From Methanomassiliicoccaceae archaeon (GTDB lineage: Archaea > Thermoplasmatota > Thermoplasmata > Methanomassiliicoccales > Methanomethylophilaceae): DNA of 5,196 bases. Under the pieces are notes generated by a model. It worked only from the letters and a program-made list of their open reading frames with translations. It did no database searches and was not told the DNA's origin. Positions 1-4,543 of this stretch are shown here, one piece after another (positions within the stretch are counted from its first letter, which is position 1; every line of letters starts with the position of its first letter). The translations under genes and the position numbers were made by a program. The DNA is taken from assembly GCA_009778275.1 (NCBI GenBank), contig WRKC01000040.1, positions 1 through 5,196 on the forward strand. Reading direction: 5' to 3'.

Positions 1-339
1 TCCGTTGCAGTAAACGTGCAGGACCCCATACAGAAAAGCGAACAGACATGCCGGTATACCTACTCCGAGAACATTTTTATGTGTCCTTTCTCCGCTGTTG
101 CCTTCTTGGAGTCCTATCTCTCTTTTTTCATGCATGTCCATTTTCGTCGCCGCGAGGCCCGCGAAAGTGAACGCCACGAGAAGCACCAGCCATTCGACGG
201 AACCGAACACTCCGACCGTGTAGCCGACGAAAAGAGACGCCAGCGCACCGGAGAAAGTGAGCATCCGCAGCCTGTAGGCGATTATCGACAGGGAGGCGGA
301 CAGTATACCAGAAATTGCAATCTGGGTAATTAGTTCCAT
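1..339 (-). CDS. DUF92 / VTE6-like integral membrane protein (C-terminus cut by window edge)
   Basis: The reading frame is open from an ATG at 339 to the left edge, giving the first 113 residues. The protein is hydrophobic, with likely membrane segments near residues 4-22, 31-45, 48-66 and 91-110. Three features resemble the DUF92 family (COG1836): an early GALAS...VG block (31-39), a W-rich helix ending in AATK (63-66), and a charged loop followed by ERTHKNVLGVG (84-94), which corresponds to the family's conserved R..(K/Q)NVL.NG stretch. Plant and cyanobacterial members (VTE6) are phytyl-phosphate kinases. Archaeal members are uncharacterised, so a role in isoprenoid-phosphate or CTP-dependent lipid metabolism is only inference. 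Family members are usually well over 200 residues, so roughly half or more is missing here. The start is supported by a TATA box about 25 bp upstream and no clear Shine-Dalgarno site, suggesting a leaderless transcript. It follows the pyrBI operon on the same strand and may also receive readthrough. Confidence 0.75.
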   Translation of the reverse strand, partial: MELITQIAISGILSASLSIIAYRLRMLTFSGALASLFVGYTVGVFGSVEWLVLLVAFTFAGLAATKMDMHEKREIGLQEGNSGERTHKNVLGVGIPACLFAFLYGVLHVYCNG

Positions 340-360
340 GTGATGGACATATACACACAG

Positions 361-368
361 AATATAAA
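361..368 (-). promoter_or_regulatory. TATA box for the DUF92 gene
   Basis: The minus strand reads TTTATATT here. Its centre is about 25 bp from the A of the DUF92 ATG at 339, the usual archaeal TATA-to-transcription-start distance, so transcription should begin at or beside the start codon. It sits in the 42-bp gap after the 88-aa gene. No strong T-run separates it from the upstream operon, so operon readthrough is also possible. No clear purine-rich BRE precedes it. Confidence 0.55.
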
Positions 369-381
369 TGTAGGGTCCGTC

Positions 382-648
382 TCAGATGATCTCTTTGAGG
401 ATCTCCGCAGCGTATTTGATGCACAGCGAACGGTCCTTCAGCGGAAAGAACATGACCTTGCCCTGAGGATAGATCGTTGTCTCCATCTCGTTCCAATCCA
501 GTATGATCATCATCTCGTCCGTTTGCTTAATGGTGCATCCAACCCTTCTCAGCAGCTCCGATGCCCTTTCCATGTCAAGTCGGATCTCGTCCACCGGTAT
601 CGCCATAAGGGCCTCGCCGCCGCAGAGACGCATCGTCGTGAACTTCAT
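382..648 (-). CDS. Conserved-looking 88-residue archaeal protein of unknown function
   Basis: I do not recognise a named family. The protein is soluble, small and slightly acidic, with no signal peptide or membrane segment. The first half contains an amphipathic helix (about 22-36, ending ELLRRVG). The middle has DEMMIILDW (44-52) and a beta-rich block TTIYPQGKVMFFPL (57-70). The C-terminal part is DRSLCIKYAAEILKEI, probably helical. The alternation suggests a small alpha/beta fold of a strand-helix-strand-strand-helix type. The ATG overlaps the TGA of the UPF0200 gene by four bases (ATGA, 645-648), and the Shine-Dalgarno site GAGGGGT lies five bases upstream, so the start is secure and translation is probably coupled to UPF0200. 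Codon use matches the neighbours and the overlap is tight, so this is a real gene. A functional link to the UPF0200 nucleotide-binding protein or to pyrimidine synthesis is inferred from position only. Confidence 0.85.
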   Translation of the reverse strand: MKFTTMRLCGGEALMAIPVDEIRLDMERASELLRRVGCTIKQTDEMMIILDWNEMETTIYPQGKVMFFPLKDRSLCIKYAAEILKEII

Positions 649-1175
649 TGAAGACCCCTCAGGACCTTCCTGGAGGCGGAATGGAACTCTTCGAGGCTGG
701 AGGCGTTGACGATCATCACATCGGAAAGGGCCATGACCTCCGCAAGGCCCCAGAGTATCTCTCTGGCGTCCCTTTCTTTGAATTCGTCCATACTCTTAGG
801 GGCATCCCCCCTTCCTCTTTTGACAAGTCTCTCGTATCTTTTGTCAGGAGGGGAATGTATCCCTATTATCAAAACGTCCTCGCTGAGCTCCCTGAATGAT
901 CCGACCTCCGCCATGCTTCTGCATCCGTCTATCAGGAACATACCGCCGCTCATCTTTTCCATGGTGCGTTTTGCCCAGATGTTCTTTCCGGATCTCTCCC
1001 TCTCTGCGTTCGCAAAGTCCCCGATGCTCATGCCCAGATCGCGGTCGGGAGACTGCGAGTAGGCGTCCCTGACAACATCGCCCATGCGTGCTGAGGGGAT
1101 CCCCATCGAACCCGCGACGGACAGGAGCTCTTCCTTGCCGGCCCCCGGCATCCCCGCGACGATGATTATCTTCAT
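645..1175 (-). CDS. UPF0200 family P-loop nucleotide-kinase-like protein
   Basis: This 176-residue protein matches the archaeal UPF0200 family (related to dephospho-CoA kinase and adenylate kinase, COG0237-like) in length and motif order. The P-loop GMPGAGK is at residues 8-14. IPSARMGDVVRDAY (26-39) is the family's substrate-side RMGDVVR segment. KNIWAKRTMEKM (64-75) follows, then a Walker B-like strand FLIDGCRS (80-87). A lid-like KRYERLVKRGRGDAPKS stretch spans 112-128, RDAREILWGLAEV is at 135-147, and DVMIVN at 152-157. The family binds nucleotide by homology, but its substrate is not established. The residue after the P-loop lysine is Glu15, where kinases usually have Ser or Thr for Mg2+ coordination. 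The ATG lies one base after the pyrI stop, with no convincing Shine-Dalgarno site of its own, so it probably relies on termination-reinitiation after pyrI. It overlaps the next gene by four bases. Confidence 0.9.
   Translation of the reverse strand: MKIIIVAGMPGAGKEELLSVAGSMGIPSARMGDVVRDAYSQSPDRDLGMSIGDFANAERERSGKNIWAKRTMEKMSGGMFLIDGCRSMAEVGSFRELSEDVLIIGIHSPPDKRYERLVKRGRGDAPKSMDEFKERDAREILWGLAEVMALSDVMIVNASSLEEFHSASRKVLRGLQ
654..660 (-). promoter_or_regulatory. Shine-Dalgarno site of the 88-aa gene
   Basis: The minus strand reads GAGGGGT with five bases before the ATG at 648. It lies inside the last codons of the UPF0200 gene. It confirms the 88-aa start and shows that internal operon genes here use Shine-Dalgarno initiation, unlike the operon's first gene. 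Confidence 0.6.
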
Positions 1176-1176
1176 C

Positions 1177-1650
1177 TCACAGAAGGTTCTCAGAAATGTT
1201 CGTCAGCATCCTGTCGCAGTACACGCATCTCAGTTTCGGAGGATTGCGGTCTTCGACCATGAACTCCGGGACAACGGGTTCCCCTCTGTTCGTGATGCAA
1301 TTGGGATTGCTGCATCTCGCAAGCCCCATGATATGGTCGTCGAGCCTGACCTTGAACTTCTCCGCTATGTAATAGTCCCTGATGATCGATATGGTCGCGT
1401 CCGGCGCGATAAGGGCTATCTTCCCGACTGTCGCATGGTCCAATTCCCGGTCCTCGACCTTTATGACATCCTTCCATCCGTTGGTTTTGGAAGAGGGGAC
1501 ATGCATGCCTATGCTAATCACCGAGTCGATGTTGTTCTCGTTCACTCCGAGTATCTTCAGGACATTCAGCGACTGGCCGTTTGCAACATGATCTATGACG
1601 GTCCCGTTCCTGATCGGAGGTATCTTTGTCTCGGCGATCTTATTGTCCAT
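1177..1650 (-). CDS. pyrI: Aspartate carbamoyltransferase regulatory chain
   Basis: PyrI binds the allosteric nucleotides (CTP, UTP, ATP) and, through its zinc domain, links catalytic trimers into the aspartate transcarbamoylase holoenzyme. This protein of 157 residues has both domains. The N-terminal allosteric domain begins IPPIRNGTVIDHV (10-22), with Asp20 at the position of the nucleotide-binding Asp19 of the E. coli protein. Lys60 in GWKDVIKVED and Lys98 in AEKFKVRL align with E. coli Lys60 and Lys94. The zinc domain has the four expected cysteines, Cys113, Cys118, Cys142 and Cys145, as CSNPNC...CVYC. The chosen start is ATG 1650, which follows a strong GGAGGTGA site by five bases. An upstream in-frame GTG at 1659 lies inside that site and is unlikely to be used. 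The gene overlaps the pyrB stop by 11 bases, ensuring co-expression with pyrB. Confidence 0.97.
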   Translation of the reverse strand: MDNKIAETKIPPIRNGTVIDHVANGQSLNVLKILGVNENNIDSVISIGMHVPSSKTNGWKDVIKVEDRELDHATVGKIALIAPDATISIIRDYYIAEKFKVRLDDHIMGLARCSNPNCITNRGEPVVPEFMVEDRNPPKLRCVYCDRMLTNISENLL

Positions 1651-2578
1651 TGATGTCACCTCCGAGGATGGCGCAAAGGAGCGCCATTCTTACGGGTACG
1701 CCGTTGAACGCCTGTTCGAAGTATTTCGCGTGCGGGGTCGAGTCCACCTCAGGCAGTATCTCGTCGACCCTCGGCAGCGGGTGCATAACTATCATGTCGC
1801 TCTTCGCCTCGCGGAGTATCGCGTTGCCTATCCTGTACATTCCGGCGACCTTCTGATACTCGGCGGGATCGGGGAACCTTTCTTTTTGGATCCTTGTCAC
1901 ATAGAGGACGTCCGCCTGCCCGATCACATCCTCCAAGATCGGCGTCTTCGACGGCTTGCACCCCTTTTCCACGATATGGTTGAAGATGTCCTTCGGCATC
2001 TGCAGGGATTCAGGCGCGACCAGCGTAAGTTTTGCGCCGAACATCGTCAGCGCCTCCGCGAGAGAATGGACAGTGCGGCCGTATTTCAGGTCTCCGACGA
2101 GCACGACATTCAGGCCGTCGAGGGACCCCTTGGCGGACTTCATCGTGAAAAGGTCAAGCAATGTCTGCGTTGGGTGGGAGCCAGCCCCGTCCCCGGCATT
2201 GATGACCGGATTCTCCGAGAACTTCGCCGCAAGTCTGGCCGCCCCTTCGTGCGGGTGTCTCAGCACTATGACGTCGCAATACCCGTCCACCATCCTGATC
2301 GTATCGGCAAGGGTCTCCCCCTTCGACATGGAGGTCATCGACATCTCGGAAACATCTATGACGGTGCATCCAAGCCTCCCGGCCGCGCTTTCGAATGATA
2401 ATTTCGTTCTTGTCGACGGCTCAAAGAACAGGTTGCCGAGGACCTTGCCGTCAAGCACTTTCTTCACTTTCTCGCCTCTGGCGTAAGGTATCATTTCCGT
2501 GGAGAGGTCAAGGAGGTAGTTTATCTGCTCTCTGTCGAGGTCTCTTATGGAAACAAGGTCTTTGTCATAGAAGTCCAT
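1640..2578 (-). CDS. pyrB: Aspartate carbamoyltransferase catalytic chain
   Basis: The enzyme joins carbamoyl phosphate and L-aspartate to give N-carbamoyl-L-aspartate, the second step of UMP synthesis, in the cytoplasm. All family signatures are present in 312 residues. The carbamoyl-phosphate loop is FFEPSTRTKLSFE (51-63). The 80s loop is TSMSKGETLADTI (82-94). LRHPHEGAARLA (106-117) and NAGDGAGSHPTQTLLDLFT (127-145) supply the Arg, His and Gln ligands. GDLKYGRTVHSL (162-173) carries the Arg equivalent to E. coli Arg167. VTRIQKERF (227-235) matches the Arg229/Gln231 aspartate loop, and HPLPRVDEI (266-274) completes the site. The chosen start is ATG 2578, which matches the usual N-terminus and lies 25-26 bp from a TATA box. 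A GTG at 2599 in frame would add seven residues and fall upstream of the predicted transcription start. It is the first gene of pyrBI-UPF0200-88aa. Confidence 0.97.
   Translation of the reverse strand: MDFYDKDLVSIRDLDREQINYLLDLSTEMIPYARGEKVKKVLDGKVLGNLFFEPSTRTKLSFESAAGRLGCTVIDVSEMSMTSMSKGETLADTIRMVDGYCDVIVLRHPHEGAARLAAKFSENPVINAGDGAGSHPTQTLLDLFTMKSAKGSLDGLNVVLVGDLKYGRTVHSLAEALTMFGAKLTLVAPESLQMPKDIFNHIVEKGCKPSKTPILEDVIGQADVLYVTRIQKERFPDPAEYQKVAGMYRIGNAILREAKSDMIVMHPLPRVDEILPEVDSTPHAKYFEQAFNGVPVRMALLCAILGGDINGQ
1656..1663 (-). promoter_or_regulatory. Strong Shine-Dalgarno site fixing the pyrI start
   Basis: The minus strand reads GGAGGTGA, near-perfect complementarity to the 16S rRNA 3' end, with five bases before ATG 1650. 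It lies within the last codons of pyrB. Because the alternative GTG at 1659 is embedded in it, the site decides in favour of the 157-residue PyrI rather than a 160-residue one. Confidence 0.8.
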
Positions 2579-2600
2579 GCTTCCTAATCCCAACCTCACG

Positions 2601-2606
2601 ATATAA
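2601..2606 (-). promoter_or_regulatory. TATA box of the pyrBI operon
   Basis: The minus strand reads TTATAT, preceded by a purine-rich GGGAAAAAGAG stretch (2609-2619 region) that can serve as the BRE. The centre is 25-26 bp from the A of the pyrB ATG, so the operon mRNA is predicted to be leaderless or nearly so. The short gap to the divergent arcS TATA box means the two pre-initiation complexes could interfere. Confidence 0.65.
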
Positions 2607-2614
2607 CTCTTTTT

Positions 2615-2622
2615 CCCGCGGG
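2615..2622. promoter_or_regulatory. GC palindrome between the divergent pyrB and arcS promoters
   Basis: CCCGCGGG is a perfect 8-bp palindrome lying between the two TATA boxes, 9 bp from the pyrB box and 13 bp from the arcS box. It could be half of, or a whole, operator, but 8-bp palindromes occur by chance and the flanks do not extend the symmetry. No matching copy was noticed at the DUF92 promoter. Confidence 0.2.
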
Positions 2623-2634
2623 GGCTTTCAAGGG

Positions 2635-2646
2635 AATATTAATTAA
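2635..2646 (+). promoter_or_regulatory. TATA box of arcS
   Basis: AATATTAATTAA follows a purine-rich CAAGGG stretch (2629-2634) that can act as a BRE. Its centre is 27-28 bp before ATG 2668 but only about 12 bp before ATG 2653. This supports the downstream codon as the true start and predicts a leaderless mRNA. Confidence 0.6.
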
Positions 2647-2667
2647 CGCCTGATGAATCGAGGAATC

Positions 2668-4359
2668 ATGCTGAGCGTCATCGGAAGGTCCCAAAGAGGA
2701 AGGACATGCGAGTATTCCAGAGGAGATCGCTCGATAAAGACGCCGTTCGTAGTATGCGGTTCCGACGGATCGCCGGTCTTCATATCGATGGGGCCGGAGG
2801 GCAGGGTGCTTCATTTCTTCGGTGACGATATTCCCATCGACCAAAAGCTGCTTACGTCCGCATCATCAAAGAAAGACGCCGAGCCCTTCTGCAAAGACGG
2901 GGTGTGCGTCGTAAGGCCGCCCTTCTCCGGAGAGCAAAAGATACCGGATGAAGCGGAGGCGGTCGTTGTTCCGAACGCATTCGAGCTGAGGAAGGACCCC
3001 AGGAAACTTGTCGACTCCATCATCAGGATAAGGGAGAGCATAGGGTACAACAAACTCCTGTGCATGTTCGGCATAGCCGAACCATCCACCCTCTCGCTGC
3101 TGGCTTACATGGGAGCGGACGTGTTCGATGACTCTTTGGCGAGAGCGGCGGGCCTGATGGGGGTCCGTCTGATCCCGGAAGGGGAGATGTCTTGCGAAGC
3201 CGGCACCTACGACGAGAATGTGGCCGATCTGATCAGAGAATGCGAAAAAGCCGCAGTCTTCACGGAATCGGGCAGGCTGAGAGAACTTGTCGATCAGAGG
3301 GTGGTCTCGTCCCCGTCATCGACGGCCGCATTGAGAATCCTTGATGACGCAGGCTATAGATACCAAGAGGAATGCTGCTCCACGGTCGGAACGAGATTCG
3401 CCTGCAACACGACGCAATCGTTAAGAAGGCCAGATCTGAAAGTATACCGCGAGAAGATAGCGGAACGATACAAAAAGCCGGAACACAAGCGCATCCTGCT
3501 GCTGCTTCCGTGCTCGGCGAAGAAACCGTACCACATATCGAAGACGCATAAGGCGTTCGCATCGGCGATACATACTGCCCAGCACGATACGCTTGTGCAT
3601 GAGGTCATAGTGACCTCTCCGCTCGGGATCGTGCCGAGGGAGCTTGACATCTTCTATCCCGCCAATTCATACGACATACCGGTGACAGGAGAATGGAAAT
3701 GCCAGGAAAGGGAGATGATAAGAACGATGGTGTCCGGCATACTCTCGCAAGGCTACGACAAAGTGGTATGCCATCTGGGGGAGAGCGCGGAATTGGTCAG
3801 GGACCTGGCGGAGATGGAGGAGACCGTTGTCGGGGACCCCACCACTCCGGCATCGCTCGCAAATCTCGATAACGCTCTGAGAAAGGCCGCCCAAGGCATG
3901 GAGCCGGCGGACTACGCGATCGAAAGGATCGAATCGGTAAGGTCCATATTGTCGTTCCAGTTCGGACGGGAAGCCGCCGATGCGCTGATGGGTAACGGCA
4001 GTTACGCAATAGGCAAGTTCCCTTATTGGAAAATATTGAGGGACGATCCAGGCAGCAAAGAGAAGATCCAACTGGGAATGCTCACTCCGGAAAGGGGCAT
4101 GATATCCCTCACAATCGAAGGTGCGGAGATGTTGGCCTCCCTTGGAAAGAACACGATAGAGATGGCGGACTTCGAGATGAAAGGAAATCTCTTCGCCATA
4201 GGCGTGCTGAAGGCAGACCCCATGCTCAGGCCGGGTGACGAAGCGGTCGTGACGCTTAACGGCGAGGTCGTCGCAGTAGGCGTCGCAATGATGTCCGGCA
4301 GAGAAATGGAAGACCTCAAAAGAGGGATAGCCGTCAAAATAAGGCATAAGAGAAAATGA
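2668..4359 (+). CDS. arcS: Archaeosine synthase ArcS (TGT-like protein with DUF5591 and PUA domain)
   Basis: ArcS modifies preQ0 at position 15 of archaeal tRNA on the way to archaeosine. In Thermococcus it attaches lysine to preQ0, and the radical SAM partner RaSEA then cleaves the product. This 563-residue protein has the family layout. A TGT-like N-terminal part without TGT catalytic motifs spans about 1-245, including an RACNTT-like segment FACNTTQSLRRPD at 244-256. A DUF5591 core follows, with the hallmark LLLPCSAKKPYHISKTH (278-294), TSPLGIVPRELD (316-327) and YPANSYDIPVTGEW (330-343). A pre-PUA region (about 415-485) and a C-terminal PUA tRNA-binding domain (about 488-560, with LRPGDEAVVTLNGEVVAVGVA) complete it. 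ATG 2668 is chosen because it fits both the family N-terminus (MLSVIGRSQ) and the TATA spacing. ATG 2653 would add five residues. A short GAGGA at 2660-2664 is too close to be a good ribosome site. The gene diverges from pyrB. Confidence 0.93.
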   Translation: MLSVIGRSQRGRTCEYSRGDRSIKTPFVVCGSDGSPVFISMGPEGRVLHFFGDDIPIDQKLLTSASSKKDAEPFCKDGVCVVRPPFSGEQKIPDEAEAVVVPNAFELRKDPRKLVDSIIRIRESIGYNKLLCMFGIAEPSTLSLLAYMGADVFDDSLARAAGLMGVRLIPEGEMSCEAGTYDENVADLIRECEKAAVFTESGRLRELVDQRVVSSPSSTAALRILDDAGYRYQEECCSTVGTRFACNTTQSLRRPDLKVYREKIAERYKKPEHKRILLLLPCSAKKPYHISKTHKAFASAIHTAQHDTLVHEVIVTSPLGIVPRELDIFYPANSYDIPVTGEWKCQEREMIRTMVSGILSQGYDKVVCHLGESAELVRDLAEMEETVVGDPTTPASLANLDNALRKAAQGMEPADYAIERIESVRSILSFQFGREAADALMGNGSYAIGKFPYWKILRDDPGSKEKIQLGMLTPERGMISLTIEGAEMLASLGKNTIEMADFEMKGNLFAIGVLKADPMLRPGDEAVVTLNGEVVAVGVAMMSGREMEDLKRGIAVKIRHKRK

Positions 4360-4361
4360 CC

Positions 4362-4386
4362 ACTTTCGCACTTTCGGGTACTTTCG
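4362..4386 (+). repeat. Three short direct repeats of ACTTTCG after arcS
   Basis: ACTTTCG occurs at 4362-4368, 4370-4376 and 4380-4386, starting two bases after the arcS stop. Copies two and three extend to ACTTTCGG. The start-to-start spacing is 8 and then 10 bases. They lie 20-45 bp upstream of a TATA-like box, where an archaeal activator or repressor could bind, but no known factor is recognised. Confidence 0.6.
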
Positions 4387-4405
4387 GCGACCTCCCCCGC
4401 TTTTC

Positions 4406-4413
4406 TTAATATA
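4406..4413 (+). promoter_or_regulatory. TATA-like box upstream of the radical SAM gene
   Basis: TTAATATA follows a T-rich stretch (TTTTC, 4401-4405). The predicted transcription start is near 4436, over 100 bases before the radical SAM start codon. This would make a leadered mRNA, unlike the other promoters in the window, or a separate short transcript. The preceding TTTTCTT may instead, or also, be a weak U-tract terminator for arcS. Confidence 0.4.
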
Positions 4414-4482
4414 CTCTCCCGTCGATGATGATATTGAAGGTCGCAGTGCATCCCCAAGAAGCATGAGACACTTCAGGAGAGC

Positions 4483-4522
4483 GGGGAGCTATCCCATTCC
4501 ATCCCCCCCGTAATCCTTTTTT
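4483..4522 (+). terminator. Hairpin plus T6 tract before the radical SAM gene (terminator or attenuator candidate)
   Basis: CGGGG at 4484-4488 can pair with CCCCG at 4506-4510, extended by a G-U pair (4483/4511), with a loop of 17 bases. Six T residues follow at 4517-4522, then more pyrimidines (CTTCCTTT to 4530). Archaeal polymerase terminates mainly on U-tracts, so this could end arcS-derived or leader transcripts just 22 bases before the ATG at 4544. The stem is short and an alternative pairing (GGGA 4486-4489 with TCCC 4494-4497) competes, so confidence is limited. Confidence 0.35.
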
Positions 4523-4543
4523 CTTCCTTTGAAGTATGATGAG

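Noticed and set aside
16..333. Plus-strand open frame of 105 codons at the left edge
   Set aside because: It is antisense to the DUF92 gene, whose hydrophobic segments and conserved loop are convincing. The plus-strand product is a charged, patternless sequence.
1657..1659. GTG as the pyrI start
   Set aside because: It lies within the GGAGGTGA ribosome-binding site of the ATG at 1650 and adds residues not expected at the PyrI N-terminus.
1595..2398. Long plus-strand open frame of 267 codons opposite pyrB and the start of pyrI
   Set aside because: It is fully antisense to pyrB/pyrI, which have all catalytic and zinc motifs. The translation is rich in Arg and His and has no family pattern, as expected of a mirror frame in codon-biased DNA.
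2597..2599. GTG as the pyrB start
   Set aside because: It lies between the TATA box and the predicted transcription start, so it would not be on the mRNA. The family N-terminus fits ATG 2578.
3667..4464. Minus-strand open frame of 265 codons opposite the 3' half of arcS
   Set aside because: It is antisense to the DUF5591 and PUA regions of ArcS, its translation is low-plausibility (His/Arg/Tyr-rich), and no promoter or ribosome site precedes it.
4425..4466. Thirteen-codon mini-ORF (ATG ATG ATA ... TGA) in the leader before the radical SAM gene
   Set aside because: It has no ribosome-binding site, its ATGs lie upstream of the predicted transcription start near 4436, and it has no distinctive codon pattern.
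4425..4542. Two ATGATGA sequences (4425-4431 and 4536-4542) resembling a C box of C/D guide RNAs
   Set aside because: No CTGA D box lies at suitable distance downstream of either copy, and no internal C'/D' pair or terminal stem is visible.
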